Shown in pieces: positions 32,770-40,313 of a stretch of 64,000 bases of DNA. The notes below the pieces were generated by a model. It did no database searches, was not told the DNA's origin, and worked only from the letters and a program-made list of their open reading frames with translations. Every line of letters begins with the position of its first letter. Positions within the stretch are counted from its first letter, which is position 1. Both the position numbers and the translations under genes were made by a program. This DNA is from an uncultured Bacteroidales bacterium (lineage in GTDB: Bacteria; Bacteroidota; Bacteroidia; Bacteroidales; Muribaculaceae), in NCBI GenBank assembly GCA_902792895.1, contig CADBBK010000001.1, positions 248,001 to 312,000 of the forward strand, in the 5' to 3' direction.

Positions 32770-33413
32770 TCACTGAACGACAGGAACTCGTTGTTCCACT
32801 TTTCATATCCCATTGTGGACTCAAAACCATGACCCGGCCATATCACGCAATCGTCGGGCAATAGCTGTGTCAACTTCTCCAGGCTCTCCTCCAAGTCCAT
32901 TGGCCAGCTGAACAGCAGATCGCTTCGTCCGATATCCCCCTTGAAGAGTGTATCGCCGGTAAATGCGACCTTTTCTTCCTCACAATAGAAGACGGCACTG
33001 CCAGGCGAATGTCCCGGAGTGTGGATAAGCCTCAGAGAATGGTTGCCGAACGTAATGACCTCGTCATCCTCCAGGAAGCGCTGCGGCTGGACTATTTCAT
33101 GCTGGAATACGCCCGGGCCAAAAACCTCCTCAATCCTCGTTTGTACCCTTGCCATCCAGGGTTTATCGCCATGATGTATCTCGGGAAACAAGCCGTATTC
33201 TTCCTTAATCTGGTCACACGACAAGAGGTGATCGTAATGACCGTGAGTGAGCAAGCACCTGACGGGCCTTAACTGTTCCTTGCTGATATAATGCTTGAAG
33301 TGTTCACGTTGACGACGGTATTGGGCGCACGGGTCAATGATGACACACTCCCCTGTGTCATCGCTCACCACGTAACAGTTGGCCATGAAGACAAATCGCC
33401 TGATATTAATCAT
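32757..33413 (-). CDS. MBL-fold metallo-hydrolase (glyoxalase II-like)
   Basis: A 218-residue metallo-beta-lactamase-fold enzyme. Motif 1 is CLLTHGHYDHLLS (HxHxDH) near residues 53-65; HTPGHSPGSAVFY gives the next metal histidine, FTGDTLFKGDIG the bridging aspartate, and VIWPGHGFEST the last histidine. This set is the hydroxyacylglutathione-hydrolase-like subfamily that hydrolyses thioesters in the cytoplasm. There is no signal peptide, so it is not a secreted lactamase. It is 24 nt after a lipoprotein gene in the same direction. Confidence 0.9.
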   Translation of the reverse strand: MINIRRFVFMANCYVVSDDTGECVIIDPCAQYRRQREHFKHYISKEQLRPVRCLLTHGHYDHLLSCDQIKEEYGLFPEIHHGDKPWMARVQTRIEEVFGPGVFQHEIVQPQRFLEDDEVITFGNHSLRLIHTPGHSPGSAVFYCEEEKVAFTGDTLFKGDIGRSDLLFSWPMDLEESLEKLTQLLPDDCVIWPGHGFESTMGYEKWNNEFLSFSDYGL

Positions 33414-33437
33414 CAGTCAACCAGAGATAAAAAGGTA

Positions 33438-33917
33438 TTACTTCTTCATGTGCTTGAGCATCTCGGCTTTATCGACAACCACCCAGACGGTATCCACCAC
33501 ATGGCCCTGACGGTCGCCCATCTGGCGAAGCGGATTGGCAAAGTCCTTGTCGAGCACCTCGACGTCATCGACGAAATAGTCGGTCTCACCCCTATTGGAG
33601 AAGACGTTCTTGAAACCCCACACAGCATGGTATTTGAGTTTGACTTTCCATCCCTCGACCTGGGCCTGGTAGAGCAGCTGCACGAGCGAGTCCTGGTCGT
33701 TGCGATCGTTGTCAAACGAGAACTGGAACGGCTCACCGCTCGTGTTCATACCCGTCTGCGTCAGGTTCATACGGCCCTCCCACGAATCCCAGAAGACACC
33801 TTTTTTGGTAAACTCAATCAGGTTGCCCACCTTTTCTCCCACCGAGTAATTCTCCTTGCAACCCGTAAAAGCAAGCAACAACACGCCAATCATGGCCACA
33901 TGCAATAATCGTTTCAT
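33438..33917 (-). CDS. Lipoprotein of unknown function
   Basis: A 159-residue lipoprotein: MKRLLHVAMIGVLLLAFTGC ends at the lipid-bearing cysteine. The mature part (YSVGEKVGNLIEFTKKGVFW, then SWEGRMNLTQTG) resembles a small family common in Bacteroidales of unknown role; the C-terminus ends DKAEMLKHMKK. It probably shares a transcript with the MBL hydrolase gene. Confidence 0.75.
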   Translation of the reverse strand: MKRLLHVAMIGVLLLAFTGCKENYSVGEKVGNLIEFTKKGVFWDSWEGRMNLTQTGMNTSGEPFQFSFDNDRNDQDSLVQLLYQAQVEGWKVKLKYHAVWGFKNVFSNRGETDYFVDDVEVLDKDFANPLRQMGDRQGHVVDTVWVVVDKAEMLKHMKK

Positions 33918-34007
33918 CGTAAAAAGTATTTAATCCTTAAACAATATAGAGCAGGCAGCAAAAACCATGCCACCCAATCATGCCAGTTAGAATTGAAACG
34001 GGACAAT

Positions 34008-34547
34008 TTACTTTTTCTTGCAATTCTTCTGGTGCGTCTTGAGCAGCTTAACTGCCTGACCATAGGGGCTGGTGGTAACGCTCACAAAATAGGCCGCCAT
34101 GGTGGTGGTATAGGTATTCTTGTAGTAACCTTTCTGGAAGAGTTCTTCTTCGGAGAAGCTGTCGGCCAAAGAGAGCATTTCCTCATGCGTCTGCCGCAGC
34201 AACCGGTCAGCATCCTCCAAGGGTGTGTTTTGGTGCTTTTCGACCAGCATCTTGTCCATCTCATGGTAGTTGCGACGGTATTCATCGGGCAGATAGTCTC
34301 TGGGATGGCCTTCGCGGATGTTCTGCACAAACTCCCGCATGAGCACCTGCCACTCGTGGAGGTGTATCAGCAAGTCACGCAGGCAACGGTCATACTGCCA
34401 GCGCACGCCGCACTTCTTCGGGTCGGCGGTGAAATCAAACGGTTTGAGCTTTTCTTCATCGCTCAACTTAGCGATTTGGTCACATAGTTTAGCATAGCCA
34501 TCGCTGATGGATGCCAATAATTCTTGTTTAGTAGTCGGGTTAGCCAT
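34008..34547 (-). CDS. ClbS/DfsB family four-helix-bundle protein
   Basis: A 179-residue protein of the ClbS/DfsB (DUF1706) family within the DinB-like superfamily. It shows the characteristic start TTKQELLASISDGYAKLCDQ, the CLRDLLIHLHEWQVLM helix with the conserved histidine, GHPRDYLPDEYRRNYHEMD, and the SPYGQAVKLLKTHQK end. Known members protect against colibactin or act on small molecules; most are uncharacterised. No toxin pathway is near, so a general detoxification or housekeeping role is as likely. It stands alone. Confidence 0.88.
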   Translation of the reverse strand: MANPTTKQELLASISDGYAKLCDQIAKLSDEEKLKPFDFTADPKKCGVRWQYDRCLRDLLIHLHEWQVLMREFVQNIREGHPRDYLPDEYRRNYHEMDKMLVEKHQNTPLEDADRLLRQTHEEMLSLADSFSEEELFQKGYYKNTYTTTMAAYFVSVTTSPYGQAVKLLKTHQKNCKKK

Positions 34548-34615
34548 AATTATTGAGAGTTATTCGTCGTCATTTGCAGCTTTTTGGCGCTGATAAAGAG
34601 GCAGAGGAGAAGGTG

Positions 34616-35407
34616 CTAATTCTGCGACACGCGCACAGCACGGACAGTGTAACCTTCTTCACGGTCGGCACCAGAATCTTCCCAATCCGAATTTTCAACG
34701 GCCCAAGCAGAAATCGTGTGATGGGTGTTGAGTGTGCGAGACCAACTATGTACGTACTCGCCTGCATCTTCAAGAGAACTGCCGCGGCGGAAGCCCGCGG
34801 CTGGGAAGAACAATGTATTCCCGTTAGGACCAGTTACCATAAGACCATTCACTCCATTCTTCTGTGTCCAAGTCCATGTACAGTAAAATTCGATTTCTCG
34901 AAACTGCACTTTCGACGGCATGCGCCACAACGGACCCCAATTCACATAGGCGGCATCGTCTTCAGGTTCCAATTCCGCCTTGAAATCAACAATTCCATAG
35001 TAACTATTCGCACAATATTTTGTTAAATCATATTCAGCATAACCATCTTCATCTTCTTTATAGAAGATGCACCATTTGTAGGTCTTCCATTGATAATTAC
35101 TCTTGGGTGAGGTTTCCCCCCAGGCGAAGTAAGAGCCATATTCCTCGGGACTGCTGGCGCCGACATTGCACGTCGCCCACAGTGTGCCGCTGGGCAGACC
35201 CAGGTCCACATAGTCGTGGCCATTGGGGTCTGGGGGCGGTGTGGGGGCAGAGCCTCCCAAAATCACATTGATAACTGCATTCACGTCGGCGAGGGTTACC
35301 TCACTATCACTGTTCACGTCGCCATAAAGTCTCGTTTGCGCCTGACCAGCAAGCGAACCCGCCAGCATCAGCAGGACCAGTGCAGCAAAATTTGTCAAGA
35401 TCTTCAT
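34616..35407 (-). CDS. Secreted protein with one dockerin-type repeat and a FISUMP-like domain
   Basis: A 263-residue secreted protein from the ATG at 35407 (MKILTNFAALVLLMLAGSLA, signal peptide ending AQA). A single calcium-binding dockerin-type repeat follows (GDVNSDSEVTLADVNAVINV), then a proline-rich linker, then HDYVDLGLPSGTLWATCNVG, the start of the domain common in Bacteroidales surface proteins and resembling Fibrobacter succinogenes major paralogous domains. It ends YTVRAVRVSQN. The neighbour at 35603 has the same layout, so the two arose by duplication. Function unknown; location is surface or secreted. Confidence 0.82.
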   Translation of the reverse strand: MKILTNFAALVLLMLAGSLAGQAQTRLYGDVNSDSEVTLADVNAVINVILGGSAPTPPPDPNGHDYVDLGLPSGTLWATCNVGASSPEEYGSYFAWGETSPKSNYQWKTYKWCIFYKEDEDGYAEYDLTKYCANSYYGIVDFKAELEPEDDAAYVNWGPLWRMPSKVQFREIEFYCTWTWTQKNGVNGLMVTGPNGNTLFFPAAGFRRGSSLEDAGEYVHSWSRTLNTHHTISAWAVENSDWEDSGADREEGYTVRAVRVSQN

Positions 35408-35440
35408 AATCAGTTTGAATTGATTGTTTATTAGTTGGCA

Positions 35441-35448
35441 CAAAAATA
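35441..35448 (-). promoter_or_regulatory. -7 box for the gene at 34616
   Basis: CAAAAATA on the plus strand reads TATTTTTG on the minus strand, 33 nt before the start at 35407. It rules out the longer frame to 35482, which begins upstream of it. Confidence 0.55.
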
Positions 35449-35523
35449 CACAATTATACTGAATCAACAAAGCCGCAACCATTGATGAGATAAGACGCCA
35501 TCAGACGGATGGGCAGTTCTCGG

Positions 35524-35570
35524 AAAAAAACAGCCGCTTGTCGGCACTCAATGAAGCAGCGACAAGCGGC
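35524..35570 (-). terminator. Rho-independent terminator of the gene at 35603
   Basis: On the minus strand GCCGCTTGTC pairs with GACAAGCGGC across an 18-nt loop and is followed by TGTTTTTTT. It lies 32 nt after the stop codon, separating the two paralogous genes. Confidence 0.85.
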
Positions 35571-35602
35571 AGTGACGCGTTTATTTACGCAAGAAGAGGG
35601 TT

Positions 35603-36472
35603 CTATTCCTGGGAAGCACGCACGGGACGCACGGTAAAGCCTGCACAACGGCTACCGCTATTCCACTCCCACCACTCAACGTCAAAATGAATTGATGTGC
35701 CATGTTGAGAGTAGTAATGGGTCGGGGGAACGAATAACATCGAGCAACCCCAATAATAGCCTTCCTCGCCAGCAAGAAAGAGTTTGTTTCCCCAGTAGCC
35801 TGCAGCAGGCAAGAATATGGTTTTCCCGTTGGGACCTGTGATCAGTTCACCGGTCACGCCATTCATCTGGGTCCGCTCAGCTGTGCAATTATCCATCAAT
35901 TCATAGATCTGATCCCTGGTCGGCATTCGCCACTCTGGACCCCAGTTGACGTAGGCGGCATCGTCTTCAAGATCCAACTGGTCCTTGTTGTCGACATCGC
36001 CTTCAGTGCTGCTCATGCAGTACTTGGTGAAATACAATGACCCCGTACTTGCATTTACCCACTTGTAGTTATCCCAGTCATAATTATCCTTGGGCTCGGT
36101 CTCACCCCAAGCGAAGTAGTCGCCGTAGTCCTCAGGGTTGGTGGCACCCACGTTGTGCGTTGCCCACTCTGTGCCGCTAGGTAAGCCCAGGTCAACGTAC
36201 TCCTCAGTGGGTTCAGGGGTTTGAGGTCCATTCATGAGAATGTCAATCAGAGCAGCCACGTCGCTGATGGCCACCTCGCTGTCACCATCCACGTTGGCGT
36301 TCTCCAGCACAATCTGCGAGGCGTCATTCGTCATCAGATAGTCAATCAGAACCGACACATCGGCAATGGCTACCTCGCCGTCACCGTCCACGTCGCCAAG
36401 TAGCGACGTTCCGCTGGCACAAATGGGGAATGCTATCGCCAGCACAAACAAAAAGAAAGATAGTTTTTTCAT
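35603..36472 (-). CDS. Secreted protein with two dockerin-type repeats and a FISUMP-like domain
   Basis: A 289-residue secreted protein from the ATG at 36472 (MKKLSFFLFVLAIAFPICAS, signal peptide). Two dockerin-type repeats lie in tandem (GDVDGDGEVAIADVSVLIDY and NVDGDSEVAISDVAALIDIL), then YVDLGLPSGTEWATHNVGAT begins the same C-terminal domain as in the neighbour. Differences are one more dockerin repeat and a FLAGEEGYYWGCSM insertion. Dockerins normally pair with cohesins, but none is seen here, and in these bacteria the repeats may simply bind calcium. Function unknown. Confidence 0.82.
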   Translation of the reverse strand: MKKLSFFLFVLAIAFPICASGTSLLGDVDGDGEVAIADVSVLIDYLMTNDASQIVLENANVDGDSEVAISDVAALIDILMNGPQTPEPTEEYVDLGLPSGTEWATHNVGATNPEDYGDYFAWGETEPKDNYDWDNYKWVNASTGSLYFTKYCMSSTEGDVDNKDQLDLEDDAAYVNWGPEWRMPTRDQIYELMDNCTAERTQMNGVTGELITGPNGKTIFLPAAGYWGNKLFLAGEEGYYWGCSMLFVPPTHYYSQHGTSIHFDVEWWEWNSGSRCAGFTVRPVRASQE

Positions 36473-36560
36473 TAATGATTCTTGGTGGATTCTAAAAACA
36501 CTATACAGCCACCCGGAGAGCAGAACCCATTTTAACCCTCTAGTATGGCTCAATTATTAA

Positions 36561-37808
36561 TTAATCGTTATTGTCTTCCAGGTCGTCGTAGGTCTGGAAG
36601 AGGAAATCGTTGTAGGGGAAGCGGGCAGTGTGGACAGCCTTGGCCTTGTCATAGAGCAGGCGCTTGAGGGCGTCGATGTTCTGTTGCTTTTTGGCGCTGA
36701 TGAAGACGCAGTTGTCGCCCAAACGTGCCATCCAGGTCTCCTGGAGTTCTTCGAGGGGGATGTTCTCGCGGAGGCGGGGTGTGAGGTCGTCCTCGTCCTT
36801 GGGGACATGGGTGAACTGATCAATCTTGTTGAAGACCATAATCATCTCTTTGTCACCGGCGTCACACACTTCCTGCAGGGTGCGGTTCACGACCTCAATC
36901 TGCTCCTCGAACTGGGGATGCGAGATATCTACCACATGGACGAGGATGTCACTGTCGCGCACCTCGTCGAGGGTGCTCTTGAAGGACTCCACCAGGTGGG
37001 TGGGCAACTTGCGGATAAAACCGACGGTATCGGTCAACAGGAAAGGCAGGTTGGAAATCACGACCTTGCGCACGGTGGTGTCGAGGGTAGCAAAGAGTTT
37101 GTTCTCGGCAAACACCTCGCTCTTACTCAGGACGTTCATCAGCGTGGACTTGCCCACGTTGGTATAGCCCACAAGGGCGATACGGGTGAGTTTGCCACGG
37201 TTCTTGCGCTGAGTCATCTTTTGCTTGTCGAGTTGGGCCAGTTTCTCCTTGAGCAGAGAGATCTTGGTCTTGACGATACGGCGGTCGGTCTCGATCTGCG
37301 TCTCACCAGGGCCACGCATACCGATACCGCCTCGCTGTCGCTCGAGGTGGGTCCACATACCCGTCAAGCGCGGCAGCAGGTACTGGTACTGGGCCAGCTC
37401 GACCTGCATCTTGGCGCTAGCGGTTTGGGCGCGCTTGGCAAAGATGTCGAGGATGAGGCTCGTACGGTCGAGTGTCTTGACCTTAACGGCCTTCTCGATA
37501 AAGGCTATCTGCTTGGGCGTCAGGTCGTCATCAAAAATAACGAGGCTGATGTCGTTGTTCTCGACAAAGTCGACGATTTCCTCGAGTTTGCCCTTGCCGA
37601 CGTAGGAAGTGCTGTTGGGGCCATCGCAGCGCTGCAAGAAAGTGCGCACGGTGACGGCTCCTGCCGTCTCGGCAAGGAATTCAAGTTCGTCAAGATATTC
37701 TTTTGTCTTGGCCTCGCCCTGTTGGGGGGTAATCAGTCCCACCAGGATGGCGCGCTCCTCTTTTACGTCAATATCGTTGATGCGTTTACTATCGTCAATC
37801 AGTCCCAT
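36561..37808 (-). CDS. hflX: GTPase HflX
   Basis: A 415-residue HflX, a ribosome-associated GTPase that splits stalled or heat-damaged ribosomes. The N-terminal domain has LVGLITPQQGEAKTKEYLDE and TSYVGKGKLEEIVDF, then a coiled linker with GGIGMRGPGETQIETDRR, a family signature. The G domain shows G1 GYTNVGKSTLMN, G3 DTVGFIRKLPTHLVESF, and G4 NKID. The length is normal. A -7 box is at 37835. Its proximity to ribosomal genes is not close enough to be meaningful. Confidence 0.97.
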   Translation of the reverse strand: MGLIDDSKRINDIDVKEERAILVGLITPQQGEAKTKEYLDELEFLAETAGAVTVRTFLQRCDGPNSTSYVGKGKLEEIVDFVENNDISLVIFDDDLTPKQIAFIEKAVKVKTLDRTSLILDIFAKRAQTASAKMQVELAQYQYLLPRLTGMWTHLERQRGGIGMRGPGETQIETDRRIVKTKISLLKEKLAQLDKQKMTQRKNRGKLTRIALVGYTNVGKSTLMNVLSKSEVFAENKLFATLDTTVRKVVISNLPFLLTDTVGFIRKLPTHLVESFKSTLDEVRDSDILVHVVDISHPQFEEQIEVVNRTLQEVCDAGDKEMIMVFNKIDQFTHVPKDEDDLTPRLRENIPLEELQETWMARLGDNCVFISAKKQQNIDALKRLLYDKAKAVHTARFPYNDFLFQTYDDLEDNND

Positions 37809-37834
37809 AGAATCACATTTTACATTTGCTGGTG

Positions 37835-37842
37835 CAAAGTTA
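37835..37842 (-). promoter_or_regulatory. -7 box for hflX
   Basis: CAAAGTTA on the plus strand reads TAACTTTG on the minus strand, 26 nt upstream of the hflX start. Confidence 0.65.
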
Positions 37843-37905
37843 CTAAAAAGCTGCGGTTTTTGGATAAATTATGCTGCATCTCAACATAAAAAAGAATGAA
37901 TTCTT

Positions 37906-37946
37906 TTTGTTCTGTATTCAAATTGCACTAATTTTTTTTAATTTTG
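37906..37946 (+). promoter_or_regulatory. Promoter region of the GH92 gene
   Basis: TTTG (37906-37909) is followed after 19 nt by TAATTTTT (37929-37936), with TTGCAC directly in front of the box; a perfect TAATTTTG lies ten bases on (37939-37946) but at a poor spacing. The start codon is 118 nt further, leaving a structured leader. Confidence 0.55.
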
Positions 37947-37977
37947 TCACCACAAAATTTGTGCAAGCCGAACGCAA

Positions 37978-38032
37978 TGAGAGTGCACTCTCAATGGCTG
38001 AGGCTCAGCCAGATTTATCCAAATTTATCCAA
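37978..38032 (+). promoter_or_regulatory. Palindrome, hairpin and direct repeats in the GH92 leader
   Basis: TGAGAGTGCACTCTCA (37978-37993) is a perfect 16-bp palindrome. TGGCTGA and TCAGCCA (37995-38001, 38005-38011) form a hairpin with a 3-nt loop. ATTTATCCAA occurs twice in tandem (38013-38022, 38023-38032). The three elements are packed end to end 33 nt before the start codon, suggesting an operator or a folded leader. Confidence 0.55.
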
Positions 38033-38064
38033 ATGAGAGAAACCAACTGCTACGCTATCGATAT

Positions 38065-40293
38065 ATGAAACAGACTATCTTACTCTTAGCCCTGTGGAGC
38101 ACATTGCTGCTCCAAGCCACCACAACCGATTACACCCAATATGTCAATCCGTTTATCGGCACGCAGACCGATGCCACCGGCGCCTTGAGTGGCAGCACAT
38201 TCCCCGGAGCCACGATGCCACAGGGAATGGTGCAGTTGAGTCCCGACACCGAACAGATGGTGACCTGGGATCCCTGCTCGGGCTATGACTACAACCGTGA
38301 CAGCATCTACGCCATTTCCCACACCCACTTGAGCGGCACGGGCTGTACCGACCTGTTTGACGTCTCGCTCATGCCAGTGACCTGGAATGTGACTCCAGAG
38401 TATCTGTCTACAGGCAACTTCGGGCAGACATTTTCACACGAGCAAGAAGAGGCACGTCCAGGATACTATAGGGTTGCACTTAGGGAAAGCGGAGTAACAG
38501 CCGAGCTCAGCGCAACTACCCGCACCGGCATCCACCGCTATACTTTTCCCCAAGGGAAGCCGCAACAGGTCATTCTTGACCTCGACCACTCCACTTTTCG
38601 CGGCCAAGCCTATTATAGCGGGCGCCGCTGTTATGACATCATCCAAGCCCAGCTCCGGCTCGTCGATGACCACACGGTGGAAGGCTACCGCGTCATCACC
38701 GGCTGGGCCAAGCTGCGCAAAGTCTATTTCCGCGCCGAATTTTCCCGTCCCATCACCGGACACCTGCTCATGGACGGCACGCGCACAGTGGGCGATGCTA
38801 CGGTCATCAATGGGCGCACGCTGCGCTGCGCCCTGTCGTTTGACACTGCAGGTGATAGCCGATTGACGGTCAAGGTCGCTCTCTCGGCGGTCGATATCGA
38901 CGGAGCACGTCAAAACCTCACCGCCGAAGCCCCGGGCTGGGATTTTGACCTATATGTCCGTCAAGCCCACGACGAGTGGCAGCGGCAGCTTTCATGCATC
39001 GATATTGACGGCACAGATGAGCAAAAGCAGATCTTCTACACCGGACTCTACCACGTGTTGTTGCAGCCCAACACCATGAGCGATGTCGATGGCCGATACA
39101 TGGACACCAACTACGAGATACGCCAGATGCCCAAGGGCCAAAGTTACCACTCCACATTCTCGCTGTGGGACACCTTCCGCGCCGCGCATCCGCTTTACCT
39201 CTTGCTCAAACCCGACCTGGCGGCACAGTTTGTTAACGACATGGTGCGCCATCACGACACCTATGGCTACCTGCCCATCTGGGACCTGTGGGGACAAGAG
39301 AACTACTGCATGATAGGCAACCATGCCATCCCAGTCATCGCCGATGCCATTCTCGCCGACCTGCCCGGCATCGATGTTGAGAAAGCCTATCGGGCGATGG
39401 TCGAGAGTAGCACAAGGCCGCACACCAACTCGCCGTTTGACCTGTGGGAAAAACTGGGCTACATGCCCTGCAACAAGCAGGGATCCTCGGTTTCCATCAC
39501 ACTGGAGCAGGCATTTGACGACTGGTGCGTCGCTGCCGTTGCCGCGCGCCTGGGGCACAATGACGACTATCATCACTTTGCCCAGAGGGCGACTTACTAT
39601 AAAAACCTGTATGATGAAAAAACGGGGTTCTTCAGAGCACGTGATGACAACGGACAATGGGCAGAGCCATTTGACCCGCTCAGCTATGAGGACAACAGCT
39701 TCATTGAGGGGAACGCATGGCAATACCTGTGGTTTGTACCTCAGGCACCCGAGCAATTCATCGAGCTCATGGGTGGCAAGAAAGCATTTCTGAAAAAATT
39801 AGATGAGAATTTCAGCCTCAAGACCTCCAACCGTGAGACTAACGGCAATGCCTCGGCGTTTATCGGCCAGTATGCCCACGGCAACGAACCCAGCCACCAC
39901 ACCGTCTATTTCTACAACTTCGCCGATCGTCCCTGGCGCACTCAGGAACTGGTCAACCAAGTGCGCTCCGAGTTCTATAATGCCACTCCAGCAGGCTATG
40001 CGGGCAACGATGACTGCGGGCAGATGTCGGCGTGGTACATTTTCTCGGCGTTAGGCTTCTATCCCTTCAATGCGGGCGCTGCCGAATATGTCACTGGCAC
40101 ACCTCTGTTCCAGCGTGCCACTCTGCACTTGGCTGGCGGCAAGGAGTTTATCTTCACCCGCAAGGGCGACAAGGGTATATACGTCAAGGAAATCCGCCTC
40201 AACGGCAAGCGGCTACAGGGTTTCAAACTCAAGCATCAAGACATCATGGCGGGGGGAACGCTCGAATTTGTCATGAGCGAAAAACGCCCCTAG
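38065..40293 (+). CDS. GH92 family alpha-mannosidase, secreted
   Basis: A 742-residue glycoside hydrolase of family 92, calcium-dependent exo-acting alpha-mannosidases that trim mannose from host or yeast N-glycans. The signal peptide is TILLLALWSTLLLQATT. Family marks are VNPFIGTQTDATGALSGST and PGATMPQGMVQLSPDT at the N-terminal domain, TFSLWDTFRAAHPLYLLLKP, EGNAWQYLWFVPQ, GNEPSHHTVYFYNF and GNDDCGQMSAWYIFSALGFY in the catalytic barrel. No susCD pair adjoins it, so it is not in a classical utilisation locus; linkage specificity (1,2 or other) cannot be told. It is preceded by an elaborate leader. Confidence 0.95.
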   Translation: MKQTILLLALWSTLLLQATTTDYTQYVNPFIGTQTDATGALSGSTFPGATMPQGMVQLSPDTEQMVTWDPCSGYDYNRDSIYAISHTHLSGTGCTDLFDVSLMPVTWNVTPEYLSTGNFGQTFSHEQEEARPGYYRVALRESGVTAELSATTRTGIHRYTFPQGKPQQVILDLDHSTFRGQAYYSGRRCYDIIQAQLRLVDDHTVEGYRVITGWAKLRKVYFRAEFSRPITGHLLMDGTRTVGDATVINGRTLRCALSFDTAGDSRLTVKVALSAVDIDGARQNLTAEAPGWDFDLYVRQAHDEWQRQLSCIDIDGTDEQKQIFYTGLYHVLLQPNTMSDVDGRYMDTNYEIRQMPKGQSYHSTFSLWDTFRAAHPLYLLLKPDLAAQFVNDMVRHHDTYGYLPIWDLWGQENYCMIGNHAIPVIADAILADLPGIDVEKAYRAMVESSTRPHTNSPFDLWEKLGYMPCNKQGSSVSITLEQAFDDWCVAAVAARLGHNDDYHHFAQRATYYKNLYDEKTGFFRARDDNGQWAEPFDPLSYEDNSFIEGNAWQYLWFVPQAPEQFIELMGGKKAFLKKLDENFSLKTSNRETNGNASAFIGQYAHGNEPSHHTVYFYNFADRPWRTQELVNQVRSEFYNATPAGYAGNDDCGQMSAWYIFSALGFYPFNAGAAEYVTGTPLFQRATLHLAGGKEFIFTRKGDKGIYVKEIRLNGKRLQGFKLKHQDIMAGGTLEFVMSEKRP

Positions 40294-40313
40294 GCCTTCG
40301 TAGTCCTTAGTTT

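Noticed and set aside
36630-37889. Plus-strand open frame of 419 codons opposite hflX
   Set aside because: hflX is complete with all G motifs on the other strand; the opposite frame is low-complexity shadow sequence.
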